Counted from the stretch's first letter, positions 44,260-52,546 are shown. The stretch: DNA of 64,000 bases from Occultella kanbiaonis (GCF_009708215.1 NZ_CP046175.1:2604001-2668000); one strand, 5' to 3'. Notes: generated from the sequence alone by a model not told the origin. Made by a program: numbers and translations.

Positions 44260-45239
44260 GCGACCCGCTCGAGGTCGTTGGGGGAGCGGCCCTCGTCGAT
44301 CACGGCGAGCACCTCGGCCTCGCTGGGCATCGCCGTCGAGCACTCCAGACGGCCGGCCACGATGGCGCCGGCCGCGCTGGCGGCCGTGATGATCCGGTCC
44401 AGCGACCAGCCGGCCAGGAGCCCGTGGCACAGCGCGCCGCCGAAGGCGTCTCCCGCGCCGAGCCCGTTCACGACGTCCACCGGAACCGGTGGGACCTCCA
44501 CCCGTTCCTCGCGGGTCTTCGCGAGGGTGCCCTCGGGCCCGCGCTTGACGATCGCCAGTTCCACCCCGGCCTCCAGCAGGGCATCCGCAGCCCGGTCCGG
44601 GTCCGTCTCGCCGACGGCCACCTCGCACTCCTGGCGGTTGCCGACGGCGATCGTGACGCCGGTCAGGAACTCGCGGACCTGGGTGGTCGCCTCGGCCGGG
44701 TCCGCCCAGAACATGGGCCGGTAGTCGAGGTCGAGGATGGTGTGCTCGCGCCGCCCGCGCAGCGCCAGGGCGGCATGGTGGGCGGACCGGCTCGGCTCCT
44801 CGGAGAGCCCGGTCACGGAGAACCACATGATCCGGGCATCCCGCACCGCATCGGCCGGGAGGTCGCCCGGCGTCAGCTGCAGGTCCGGTGCACTCGGCTG
44901 CCGGTAGAAGTAGATCGGGAAGTGGTCCGGCGGGAACATCTCGCAGAACGTCACCGGGGTGTTCAGGACCTCGCTCGTGATCACGAACTCGTCGCTGACG
45001 CCGAGGCGTCGCATCTCCCGGCGCACGTACAGCCCGAACGGGTCGTTGCCCACGCCGGTGAGCACGGCCGCGCTGTGTCCGTGCCGGGCCGAGGCCACCG
45101 CCACGTTCATGGGGCTGCCGCCGAGGAACTTGCCGAAGGTGGTCACGTCCTCCAGGCCCACACCGATCTGGAGCGGGTAGATGTCCACCCCGGACCGGCC
45201 CATCGTGAGGACCTCCGCGGGCGTCGTTGGCGCCGTCAT
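44256..45239 (-). CDS. iolC: 5-dehydro-2-deoxygluconokinase
   Basis: 327 aa PfkB-family kinase that phosphorylates 2-deoxy-5-keto-D-gluconate with ATP. GKFLGGSPMNVAVASARHG is the IolC-type N-terminal substrate loop, and NGLGAGDAFGGALCHGLL is PfkB signature 2 with the catalytic Asp. The Arg/Tyr-rich YFYRQPSAPDLQLTP loop also fits. ATG 45239 is preferred; a GTG at 45281 in frame would add 14 residues. First gene of the seven-gene iol operon. Confidence 0.92.
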   Translation of the reverse strand: MTAPTTPAEVLTMGRSGVDIYPLQIGVGLEDVTTFGKFLGGSPMNVAVASARHGHSAAVLTGVGNDPFGLYVRREMRRLGVSDEFVITSEVLNTPVTFCEMFPPDHFPIYFYRQPSAPDLQLTPGDLPADAVRDARIMWFSVTGLSEEPSRSAHHAALALRGRREHTILDLDYRPMFWADPAEATTQVREFLTGVTIAVGNRQECEVAVGETDPDRAADALLEAGVELAIVKRGPEGTLAKTREERVEVPPVPVDVVNGLGAGDAFGGALCHGLLAGWSLDRIITAASAAGAIVAGRLECSTAMPSEAEVLAVIDEGRSPNDLERVA

Positions 45240-45362
45240 CGTCTCTGTCAACCCCTCTGCCCACCATTGGGGCGGCTTCACCCACTGCTCGCGGGCGACC
45301 TCGGTACTCCGCCACCGGGGCGGGTCTCAACCGTGCCCCATCGCGGCGCGGCACGTCAAGTC

Positions 45363-45378
45363 TTTGTCCGGACATATG
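45363..45378 (-). promoter_or_regulatory. Shared 16-bp regulatory motif, iol copy
   Basis: On the minus strand this reads CATATGTCCGGACAAA, with a perfect 10-bp palindrome TGTCCGGACA in the centre. The same motif, with one change, occurs at 46302-46317 before the ABC transporter promoter. Both copies end 2-3 bp upstream of a TTGAC -35 box. It probably binds the GntR protein encoded between them. Confidence 0.65.
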
Positions 45379-45491
45379 GACTTTAGGCTTTGCGACACGT
45401 TAGCGTGACCGCAGGTTCGCTGCGTGAGGGAGCGTATGAGTGCGGCCGCCCCGTCGACGATCGAGGTCGACGAGGGTCGGCCGATGGCTGC

Positions 45492-45500
45492 AAGGAGGGG
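45492..45500 (+). promoter_or_regulatory. Ribosome binding site deciding the GntR start
   Basis: AAGGAGGGG is an almost perfect anti-16S match, 7 nt before the ATG at 45508. The frame is also open from ATGs at 45436 and 45484, but those lack such a site. Confidence 0.7.
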
Positions 45501-45507
45501 GATCGAC

Positions 45508-46275
45508 ATGGAGATGGACACCGCAAGCACGGGGGAGACCGTGCACCTGCCGCGGGTCGCGCTTGACCGCTCGAGCCCGGTGCCGCTGTATCACCAGATC
45601 GCCGAGGCCATGAAGGCCATGATCACCTCCGGTGACCTGCCGGCCGGGACCCGGGTGGAGAACGAGCTCGCGATGGCGGCCCGGCTCGGGGTGTCCCGCC
45701 CGACCGCGCGGCGCGCCTTCCAGGACCTCGTCGAGCAGGGTCTGCTGATCCGCAGGCGCGGCATCGGGACGCAGGTCGCGTCCGAGCTGATCCGTCGCCC
45801 CGTCGAGCTGACCAGCCTGTACGACGACCTGGCGGCGGCGGGCCGAACCCCCCGCACCGAGGTGCTCAGCCTGGAGTCCCATCCGGCCGACCACGTCATC
45901 GCCGAGCGCCTCGGTGTCGCACCGGGTGCCGAGGTCGTCACCATCGAGCGGCTGCGGTTCGCCGATGACGAACCGCTGGCGCTGATGACGAACCACGTCC
46001 GCGCGGAGATCGCCCCGAGCGCCGCAGAACTCGCCGAGGTCGGCCTGTACGCTGCCCTGCGCGCCACCGGGGTGCAGATGCGACTGGCCCGTCAGACGAT
46101 CGGTGCCCGGCTCGCGACCGCGGCCGAGGCGCGGGTCCTGGACGAACGCCCAAGGGCTGCCCTGCTCACCATGGAGCGGATCGCCTTCGACGACGTCAAC
46201 GCCGTAGTGGAGTTCGGTTCGCATCTGTACCGGGGGTCGCGGTACACGTTCGACACCACCGTCGTGGCTCGATAG
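45508..46275 (+). CDS. GntR-family regulator, HutC subfamily (UTRA domain)
   Basis: 255 aa. The winged helix-turn-helix (about 18-85) has PVPLYHQIAEAMKAMITSGDLPAGTRVENELAMAARLGVSRPTARRAFQDLVEQGLLIRRRGIGTQV. The UTRA effector domain (about 100-250) has VVTIERLRFADDEPLALMTNHV. It sits between the iol operon and the sugar ABC operon, and the twin motif TGTCCG(G/T)ACA at both promoters is its likely target. Effector probably an inositol metabolite (inference). Start chosen from the strong ribosome site. Confidence 0.88.
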   Translation: MEMDTASTGETVHLPRVALDRSSPVPLYHQIAEAMKAMITSGDLPAGTRVENELAMAARLGVSRPTARRAFQDLVEQGLLIRRRGIGTQVASELIRRPVELTSLYDDLAAAGRTPRTEVLSLESHPADHVIAERLGVAPGAEVVTIERLRFADDEPLALMTNHVRAEIAPSAAELAEVGLYAALRATGVQMRLARQTIGARLATAAEARVLDERPRAALLTMERIAFDDVNAVVEFGSHLYRGSRYTFDTTVVAR

Positions 46276-46301
46276 CGCGAGCCCAGCCTGGTAAGAATGT
46301 G

Positions 46302-46317
46302 CATATGTCCGTACAAA
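46302..46317 (+). promoter_or_regulatory. Shared 16-bp regulatory motif, ABC copy
   Basis: CATATGTCCGTACAAA matches the iol copy at 15 of 16 positions and lies 2 bp upstream of the -35 box TTGACA. The core TGTCCGTACA is a near-palindrome. Its location just upstream of -35 in both operons suggests activation or an upstream-repression geometry. Confidence 0.65.
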
Positions 46318-46319
46318 TG

Positions 46320-46349
46320 TTGACAGGCGATGTGAGCGCTAACTAGATT
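46320..46349 (+). promoter_or_regulatory. Promoter of the sugar ABC operon with LacI-type operator
   Basis: TTGACA (46320-46325), 18-bp spacer and TAGATT (46344-46349) form a strong sigma-70 promoter. The spacer contains GTGAGCGCTAAC (46332-46343), which matches the LacI/GalR-family operator pattern around a central AGCGCT. Transcription would start about 75-80 nt before the binding-protein ATG. Confidence 0.7.
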
Positions 46350-46433
46350 GCCCTGGACGCGCCCTCGGGCGAGCCACGGACACAGGAGTCGTGCGGCAAC
46401 CACGGGGTTGACCGCGGTAGAGAGGAATCACTG

Positions 46434-47708
46434 ATGAATCCAGTTCTGGGACGCCGCCAGCTCATGCTCGGCGGGATCGCGGGGACGGCTGCCGTCGGGC
46501 TCGGCCTCTCGGCCTGCTCCGATGGTGCGGGCGGCGGCGCCGATGGCGGTGAGGTGACCCACATGCAGTTCTTCCTCTCCGGGGACGCGAACCAGGGCGG
46601 CGGCTTCGCCCACATGGCCGCCAAGTACCAGGAGGAGACCGGCGTCGAGGTGGAGATCGTCGACGTCGCGAACGAGGACCTCACCACGAAGCTCAAGAAC
46701 GCGGCGCTGGCGAACGACCTGCCCGCGCTGGCCCGGGTCGGCAGCATCGACGCGACCTGGAAGGACGTCACGATGGACCTCCGGGACATCCTGGACACCA
46801 ACGACGTCAAGTCCGAGCTCGCCGCCATCGACCCCGACGGCAAGGTGCTGTCCCTGCCCAGCGACATCACCGCCGTCGGGATGTTCCTGAACAAGACCCT
46901 CTTCGACGCGGCCGGTGCGACCTACCCGGCCGTGGGTGAGGAGCCGTGGACCTGGGACGGGTTCACCGAGACGATCCGGTCCGTCCAGGCCGCGACCGGC
47001 GCCTCCTACGGCATGGTGATGGACCGCTCGGCGCACCGCCTGAAGGCGTTCCTGTACGAGTTCGGCTCCAACACCTTCGAACTGGTCGACGGCGCGTTCG
47101 AGACGAACGAGAACACCAAGCCCGCGCTGGAGTACTTCTACGCCCTGAACGACGACTCGTTCATGCCGCGTTCGGTGTGGCTCTCCGACGGCGACCCGAA
47201 CGGCCTGTTCAAGAGCGGCGACGTGGTCGCGTACTGCTCGGGTTCCTGGCAGATCGCCGACTTCGCGGTGAACATCGCAGACTTCGAGTGGGTCAGCGTG
47301 TACATGCCGAAGCAGCCGGTCCGGGTGACGAACTACGGCAACGCCGCATCCATCGTCGTCTTCGAGGGCACCGGCCAGGAGCAGGCCGCGCTGGACTTCG
47401 TGAACTGGCTCTTCACGCCGGAGAACTACACCGAGCTGTCCGAGACCTCCGGCTTCCTGCCTGCCGTGAACGGCATCACCGTGACCTACGCGGACAACGC
47501 CGAGGCCTTCGAGCTGTACAACGAGGAGATCGAGGCCTCCGACGAGGTCGCGGCACGGCTGAAGACACAGGACCTCGAGGGCGAGATCGAGGGCAGGACC
47601 CTCGAGGGCGACCCGCTGCGCGACGAGACGGTCAAGTACCTCAACGACGAGCAGGACGTGGACACCACGATCGCGAACATCATCGAACTGCTGAACGCCT
47701 CGCTCTGA
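46434..47708 (+). CDS. CUT1-family sugar ABC transporter, substrate-binding lipoprotein
   Basis: 424 aa. The signal peptide has a twin-Arg start (GRRQLMLGGIAGTAAVGLGL) and lipobox LSAC with the lipid Cys at about 29, followed by a Gly-rich tether. The mature protein is an extracellular solute-binding protein family 1 member (FLNKTLFDAAGATYP, EPWTWDGFTETIRSVQ). It captures a sugar or sugar-like solute outside the membrane for the two permeases downstream. Co-regulation with iol genes suggests inositol or an inositol-containing glycoside, not proven. Confidence 0.9.
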   Translation: MNPVLGRRQLMLGGIAGTAAVGLGLSACSDGAGGGADGGEVTHMQFFLSGDANQGGGFAHMAAKYQEETGVEVEIVDVANEDLTTKLKNAALANDLPALARVGSIDATWKDVTMDLRDILDTNDVKSELAAIDPDGKVLSLPSDITAVGMFLNKTLFDAAGATYPAVGEEPWTWDGFTETIRSVQAATGASYGMVMDRSAHRLKAFLYEFGSNTFELVDGAFETNENTKPALEYFYALNDDSFMPRSVWLSDGDPNGLFKSGDVVAYCSGSWQIADFAVNIADFEWVSVYMPKQPVRVTNYGNAASIVVFEGTGQEQAALDFVNWLFTPENYTELSETSGFLPAVNGITVTYADNAEAFELYNEEIEASDEVAARLKTQDLEGEIEGRTLEGDPLRDETVKYLNDEQDVDTTIANIIELLNASL

Positions 47709-47782
47709 CCAGCAGCGAACACCGGCGGTGCGCCACCTGCGAACGGGGCGCACCGCCGTCGGGCATCACCCACACTTCCTTC

Positions 47783-47788
47783 AGGAGG
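47783..47788 (+). promoter_or_regulatory. Ribosome binding site for a TTG start
   Basis: AGGAGG, six nt before TTG at 47795. The perfect site decides the permease start, since no ATG or GTG lies near the conserved N-terminus. Confidence 0.75.
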
Positions 47789-47794
47789 CTCGCC

Positions 47795-48730
47795 TTGGCG
47801 GCCACGACCCAAACCCCCGAGGTGGCCACGGCCACTCCGCCCCGACGCAGGCTCGCCTCGATCAGGCGCGGCCAGACGATCGCGCCGCTGATCTTCATCG
47901 CGGCCGCCGTGGTGCTGTTCGCGCTGTTCTTCGTCTGGCCGGGCGCGCTCGGACTGTGGTACTCGTTCACCGACTACCGCGGCGTCGGGGATCCCGAGTT
48001 CATCGGCATCGAGAACTACGCCGCACTGCTCCAGGACGCGACGTTCTACTCGGTGCTCGGCCGGACGGCGTTCTACACGCTGCTCTCGGTGCCGCTGCAC
48101 TTCGTGATCTCTCTGGGGATCGCGGTGCTGGTCACCACCCGGAACGCGAAGGGGAAGGTGCCGGCGCGGGTCGTGTTCTTCATGCCCTGGCTGATCTCAC
48201 CGATCGTCAACGGCGTGATCTGGCGCTGGCTGTTCGGGGAGAACTTCGGCTTCGTCAACTACCTGCTCAGCCTCGTCGGCGTCGATGCGGTGCCGTGGCA
48301 GACCGACGCCAACCTCTCCCTGGCCGTGGTGCTGTTCGCGTCCTCGTGGGGCGGCACCGCGTTCAACATGCTGCTGTTCATGGCGGCACTGAAGAACATC
48401 CCGCGCTCCTACCTGGAGGCCGCCGAGATCGACGGTGCGACAGGGTGGCAGCGCTTCCGGCACATCACGCTGCCGCTGCTGGCGCCGACGTCGTTCCTGG
48501 TCGTGCTGCTCACCACGATCGGGTCGATGAAGGAGTTCGCGATGATCCAGGCGCTGAACGGCGGTGGCCCGGGCACCGAGAACATGCTGATGGTGCAGTA
48601 CATCTACCGGACCGGGTTCGAGCGCTCCGAGATCGGCTACGCGAGCGCCGCGTCCATGGTGCTGATGGTGATCCTCATCGTGGTCGCCGTGATCCAGTTG
48701 CGCTTCGACAAGGGCAGTGACCAATCATGA
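47795..48730 (+). CDS. Sugar ABC transporter permease (MalF/UgpA type)
   Basis: 311 aa with six membrane segments: IAPLIFIAAAVVLFALFFVWPGALGLWYSF is the first. The cytoplasmic EAA loop is EAAEIDGATGWQRFRHITLPLL, which docks to the ATPase. It starts with the rare codon TTG after an AGGAGG site. It forms the pore with the next gene. No ATPase gene is in the operon, so a shared MsiK-type ATPase elsewhere is expected, as in other actinobacterial CUT1 systems. Confidence 0.92.
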   Translation: MAATTQTPEVATATPPRRRLASIRRGQTIAPLIFIAAAVVLFALFFVWPGALGLWYSFTDYRGVGDPEFIGIENYAALLQDATFYSVLGRTAFYTLLSVPLHFVISLGIAVLVTTRNAKGKVPARVVFFMPWLISPIVNGVIWRWLFGENFGFVNYLLSLVGVDAVPWQTDANLSLAVVLFASSWGGTAFNMLLFMAALKNIPRSYLEAAEIDGATGWQRFRHITLPLLAPTSFLVVLLTTIGSMKEFAMIQALNGGGPGTENMLMVQYIYRTGFERSEIGYASAASMVLMVILIVVAVIQLRFDKGSDQS

Positions 48731-49551
48731 TGACCAAGCTCCGTTCCTATGGGCCGGCCACCCTGCTGCTGTGGGTGCTCGTGCTGATCTACCTGTTCCC
48801 GGTGGCCTGGTTCATCCTCAGCTCGTTCAAGCCTGGCAGTGAGCTGTTCAGCCTGCCGCTGTCGATCCTGCCCGAGAACTGGACCTTCTCCGGCTACATC
48901 ACCGCATGGAACCGGTTCAACTTCGCGCAGTACTTCTTCAACACCGGGCTGGTCGCGGTCGTCACCACCGTGCTGACCGTGTTCGTCTCGGCGATGACCG
49001 GGTACGCCCTGGCGAAGTACAAGGCGAAGTGGTTGAGCATCTTCTTCATCTGCATCCTGGCCACGACGATGCTGCCGACCGAGGTGATCATGCCCTCGAC
49101 GTTCGTGGTGATCCGGGACCTCGGCCTGTACAACCAGCTGGCCGGCATCATCGTGCCGTCCATCATCACCGCGACCGGGATCTTCATGTTCCGGCAGTAC
49201 TTCAAGACCGTGCCGGACGAGCTGCTCGAGGCGGCCCGGATCGACGGCGTCGGGGAGATCCGGGCGTTCTTCTCGATCATGCTGCCGCTCGCGAAGCCCA
49301 TCGCGGTGACCCTGGCGATCTTCTCCTTCCAGTGGCGCTGGAACGACTATATCTGGCCGCTGCTGGTCCTGAACGACCCGAACCGCTACACGCTGCAACT
49401 CGCGCTCCGGTCGATCGTCGGTGCGGACAACATCGACTGGTCCGTGCTGCTGTCCGCGTCCGTCATCTCGCTGATCCCTATGGTTATCTTGTTCTTCGTG
49501 TTCCAGAAGCAGATCATGAACGCCGATATGAACTCGGGTCTGAAGGACTGA
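48727..49551 (+). CDS. Sugar ABC transporter permease (MalG/UgpE type)
   Basis: 274 aa with six membrane segments and the EAA loop EAARIDGVGEIRAFFSIMLPLAKP. LLLWVLVLIYLFPVAWFILSSFKPG is the typical first helix. Its ATG overlaps the stop of the previous permease (ATGA). It is third gene of the operon. Confidence 0.93.
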   Translation: MMTKLRSYGPATLLLWVLVLIYLFPVAWFILSSFKPGSELFSLPLSILPENWTFSGYITAWNRFNFAQYFFNTGLVAVVTTVLTVFVSAMTGYALAKYKAKWLSIFFICILATTMLPTEVIMPSTFVVIRDLGLYNQLAGIIVPSIITATGIFMFRQYFKTVPDELLEAARIDGVGEIRAFFSIMLPLAKPIAVTLAIFSFQWRWNDYIWPLLVLNDPNRYTLQLALRSIVGADNIDWSVLLSASVISLIPMVILFFVFQKQIMNADMNSGLKD

Positions 49552-49552
49552 C

Positions 49553-51280
49553 TTGGACTTCCACGCACTCATCACCGAACGTTCCGACGAGGTCCTCACC
49601 GCGCTGCTCGACGGTGCACCAGCCCATCACGGCGGCCACCGCGGCGTCATGACGAAGGTGCGAACCGCCGTCGTCTGCTACCTGAACCCGGAGTCCCGCT
49701 GGCGCGGCGACCCCGTGGCGCTGGCCGCCGCGGACGACTGGCTCGCCGAGCTGGAGGCGCTGCAGGCCGACGGCGGACTGTTCAGTTCCGGCGACAACCT
49801 CGCCTCGCCGCCGGACTCGAGCTTCACGATCAACGACGTGGCGCAGGTCCGGTCCCTGGTCGAGGCCGCGACGGACGGTCCGGACGGGACGATCCACGCG
49901 GTCGCGAACCTCGCCGACCGGCTCGCCGTGATCTGTGACCGGATCACACCGGCCCTGGTCGCGGGCGGCGTGCACACCCCGAACCACCGGTGGGAGATCG
50001 GCGCCGCGCTGGCCCGGCTGCACGAGCTCTCACCGAACGCGGAGGTACTGGCCCGGTTGCGTGCCTGGCTGGCCGAGGGGGTCGACGTCGACGGCGACGG
50101 ACTGTACTCCGAACGGTCCGCGAACTACGCCGCGCACGTCTCCAACCCGTGTCTGATCGCCATCGCGCGGGTGCTGGAGGCCCCCGAGTTGCTGGACGTG
50201 GTGCACCGGAACCTGCACGCGTACGCGCTCCTGACCGACCCGGACGGGATCGTCGAGACGGTGTTCTCCCGGCGCCAGGACCAGAAGACGACCACCTTCG
50301 GCGCCGCCGCCTTCGCGATGCAGGCGAGGCGGTTCGCGCTGGCCCGGGACTGTGCGGGTTGTGCCGACTACGCGCGGCTCGCGCAGGACGGCACCGGGCT
50401 GGACGCCGTCGGAGCACTCGCCGAGGTACTGGCGGAGCCTGCCCTCGCGGGCGAGCTGCCGAGCGACCATGCCGAGGCCGACGGGGGCACCGGCGCGGAC
50501 ACCGAGTCCGGCGCCGGGGCGGCGGCCGAGTGGGGCGCCCCGCGCGTCTTCGGCGGTGCCGGCCTGGCCGTGTGGCGGGGCGCGGCGCGCACTCTGACGG
50601 TCTACGGCGGCTCGGACGTACCCCACATGGGCCGGGTCGCGTCCGGGCTCGCCTGCAACCCGACCTTCGCGCGACTGCGGTCGGGCGCGGCGGTGCTGGA
50701 ATCGGTGCGCCTGTCCCGGGACTTCTTCGGCATGGGGCCGTTCCGTAGCCACGGACTGCGCCTGGCCGACGGCGAGGCGGAGCTGTCCGACGTGCTCACC
50801 ACCGGCTACTACCAGCCGATCGACCCCTTGCTGGCCGATCCCGACGGGCACTACGACCTCGAGTTCGAGGGCCGGTTCGCCGCCGCGATGAGTTTCTCCG
50901 AGCGCGCCCGCGACCGGGTCCGGATGGGAACCCGGTTGCGGGTTCGGCCTCGTCCGGGTGGGTTCGAGCTCACCGTTGGCTTCGAGGGGCCGGCCACCGC
51001 CTTCGCGATCGAACTCGCATTCCGCCCCGGGGGCACGGTGGCGGGTGCGCGGGAGATCGGTGCGGGCGCCCACGAGCTGGTCGAGGGCACCGGCAGCTAC
51101 ACCGTCGGGTCCGACACCCTGACCTTCGGCCCCGGCAACGGCTCCGGCGCCGACCGCCCGGCGGAGTACCACCCCGGGGAGGCGTACACGTTCCTCGGCG
51201 GAACGGACGCGTTGGCCGGCCCGCGGGTCTACGTGACCGGCCGCACCTCCGAGCCGGTGACCCTGACCATCGGTTCCTGA
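49553..51280 (+). CDS. Unrecognised 575-aa protein in the sugar ABC operon (possible carbohydrate-active enzyme)
   Basis: 575 aa. It starts with TTG one base after the permease stop, with AAGGA 5 nt upstream. Residues 1-290 are helical repeats resembling an (alpha/alpha) toroid (WRGDPVALAAADDWLAELEAL; HRWEIGAALARLHELSPN; LYSERSANYAAHVSNPCLIAIARVL). A 40-residue Gly/Ala-rich linker (about 290-330) precedes a beta-rich half (330-575, FGGAGLAVWRGAARTLTVYGG). This layout resembles polysaccharide lyases and heparinase-like enzymes, with candidate residues N and H in TPNHRW and Y in SANYAAH. No signal peptide, so it would act on imported oligosaccharides. Family not identified. Confidence 0.6.
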   Translation: MDFHALITERSDEVLTALLDGAPAHHGGHRGVMTKVRTAVVCYLNPESRWRGDPVALAAADDWLAELEALQADGGLFSSGDNLASPPDSSFTINDVAQVRSLVEAATDGPDGTIHAVANLADRLAVICDRITPALVAGGVHTPNHRWEIGAALARLHELSPNAEVLARLRAWLAEGVDVDGDGLYSERSANYAAHVSNPCLIAIARVLEAPELLDVVHRNLHAYALLTDPDGIVETVFSRRQDQKTTTFGAAAFAMQARRFALARDCAGCADYARLAQDGTGLDAVGALAEVLAEPALAGELPSDHAEADGGTGADTESGAGAAAEWGAPRVFGGAGLAVWRGAARTLTVYGGSDVPHMGRVASGLACNPTFARLRSGAAVLESVRLSRDFFGMGPFRSHGLRLADGEAELSDVLTTGYYQPIDPLLADPDGHYDLEFEGRFAAAMSFSERARDRVRMGTRLRVRPRPGGFELTVGFEGPATAFAIELAFRPGGTVAGAREIGAGAHELVEGTGSYTVGSDTLTFGPGNGSGADRPAEYHPGEAYTFLGGTDALAGPRVYVTGRTSEPVTLTIGS

Positions 51281-51293
51281 CAGGGGTGCGGTC

Positions 51294-52043
51294 ATGGGTT
51301 CCGGCGCGGTGTGGTCCGAGCTCGCCCCGGAGTGGGCGGCGCACTGGGGCGGCGTGGCTGCGCCGGTGCACCAGCGGCTCATCGAGGCGACCGGGACCGG
51401 ACCTGGCACCCGCGTCCTCGACGTCGGATGCGGGAGCGGCGAGTTCCTCGCCGCACTGAGCGAAGTCGGCGCGGTGGTCGCCGGGGCCGACCCGGCGCCG
51501 GCGATGCTCGACCTCGCCCGGGTCCGCGCGCCGGGAGCCGACCTGCGGCCGGCCGGGTTCGAGGACCTGCCCTGGTCCGCCGACAGCCACGACGTGGTCA
51601 CCGCCGTGAACGCGCTGCAGTTCGCGGACGACACCGTGGACGCCCTCGTCGAGGCGGCCCGGGTCACCCGGCCGGGTGGGCTGATCGCGATCGCGAACTG
51701 GGCCGAGGGTGCGCTCAGCGACCTGGACGCGATCGAGGCTGCGCTGGCGGCCGAGGCGGGCGAGGATCCGGGTCCGGACGGTGACCTGCGCGTGCCCGGC
51801 GGGCTCGAAGAGGTGCTCGCCGAGGCGGGCCTGGACGTGCGTGAGGCAGGACTGGTCGACGTGCCCTGGGTGGTTCCGGACGCCGTCGCCCTCGTGCGTG
51901 GCGTGCTACTCGGCGAGGACGCGGCCGCGCAGGCCGCCGGGACGGCCACGGTCCTGGAGGCGGCGCGGTCGTTCCGGACGCCCGACGGCGGGTACCGGTT
52001 GGTCAACCGGTTCCGGTTCGCCGTCGGCGTGGTGCCGGCGTAG
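51294..52043 (+). CDS. Class I SAM-dependent methyltransferase
   Basis: 249 aa. Rossmann-like SAM site motif I is RVLDVGCGSGEFLAAL (about 40-55). Motif II region has GADPAPAMLDLAR, and the post-motif LPWSADSHDVVTAVNALQF with ARVTRPGGLIAIANW (motif III) places it with UbiE/COQ5-like methyltransferases. It lies 13 bp after the 575-aa gene, probably the last gene of the operon. The acceptor is unknown; a link to sugar import is not obvious. Confidence 0.85.
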   Translation: MGSGAVWSELAPEWAAHWGGVAAPVHQRLIEATGTGPGTRVLDVGCGSGEFLAALSEVGAVVAGADPAPAMLDLARVRAPGADLRPAGFEDLPWSADSHDVVTAVNALQFADDTVDALVEAARVTRPGGLIAIANWAEGALSDLDAIEAALAAEAGEDPGPDGDLRVPGGLEEVLAEAGLDVREAGLVDVPWVVPDAVALVRGVLLGEDAAAQAAGTATVLEAARSFRTPDGGYRLVNRFRFAVGVVPA

Positions 52044-52508
52044 TCAGCCCTCCTGACGGCGACGCCGACGTGCCGCCGCAGCCTCGTGTGCGTCACGGAC
52101 CAGCTCGAGGGCGAGGTCGCCGGTGGCGTCCGCCGGGTTCACGATCGCGACCCAGCCGAGCGCGGAGTACACGGGGTGTGGCAGGACCACGTCCGGTGCA
52201 CTGAAGTCGCGGTCGTGCCTGGTCTCCCCGGGGATCTCGCCGGTGAGTTCGGTGAACCGGGACCGCCCCACGTGGATGTTCAGGCGCCAGCGCCCGGACG
52301 GGTCCAGGTGGGAGGCGGTGTCCTCCGGGTAGTCCTTCGTCACGATGGTCGCGTACGGCTGGGTGCTCGTGGGCACCCGCCCGTCCGGTGCGTAGTAGAA
52401 GAACGAGTCGCCCCAGGCCAGCTCGGGGAACTCGGAGCCCGGTCCCGGAGCGAGCACGAGGGACCCGGGCAGGGCGTGCACGGCGGCGATGATCTGTTCC
52501 ATACTCAT
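52044..52508 (-). CDS. DUF6194 family protein
   Basis: 154 aa. Characteristic stretches are WGDSFFYYAPDG, QPYATIVTKDYPEDTASHLD and RWRLNIHVGRSRFTELTGE, ending in a helix with a basic tail (AAARRRRRQEG). Function is unknown for the family, which is widespread in actinobacteria. It is divergent from the tandem-MerR gene, which likely regulates it, and its stop abuts the methyltransferase stop. Confidence 0.8.
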   Translation of the reverse strand: MSMEQIIAAVHALPGSLVLAPGPGSEFPELAWGDSFFYYAPDGRVPTSTQPYATIVTKDYPEDTASHLDPSGRWRLNIHVGRSRFTELTGEIPGETRHDRDFSAPDVVLPHPVYSALGWVAIVNPADATGDLALELVRDAHEAAAARRRRRQEG

Positions 52509-52546
52509 GGTTCAAGTCTGACCTTCAAGTGCTTATGTGGGGTTCC
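52509..52546. promoter_or_regulatory. Divergent promoter gap with TTCAAGT direct repeats
   Basis: The 38-bp gap contains two direct copies of TTCAAGT (52511-52517 and 52524-52530), 13 bp apart. Any regulator bound here would affect both the DUF6194 gene and the MerR gene. Direct rather than inverted symmetry fits a regulator with two DNA-binding domains in one chain (inference). Confidence 0.5.

Larger units (their letters stand above)
45240..45507. promoter_or_regulatory. Divergent iol / GntR control region
   Basis: This 268-bp region drives iolC leftward and the GntR gene rightward. On the minus strand a -35-like TTGACG (45354-45359) lies 3 bp downstream of the shared motif at 45363-45378; a weak -10 (CACGGT, 45330-45335) follows at 18 bp. 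An alternative upstream start for the GntR protein (45424 or 45436) lies within it. Confidence 0.55.

Noticed and set aside
46946-47794. A 283-residue upstream extension of the first sugar permease
   Set aside because: It overlaps the binding-protein gene in another frame. AGGAGG with TTG at 47795 marks the real start at the first conserved residues.
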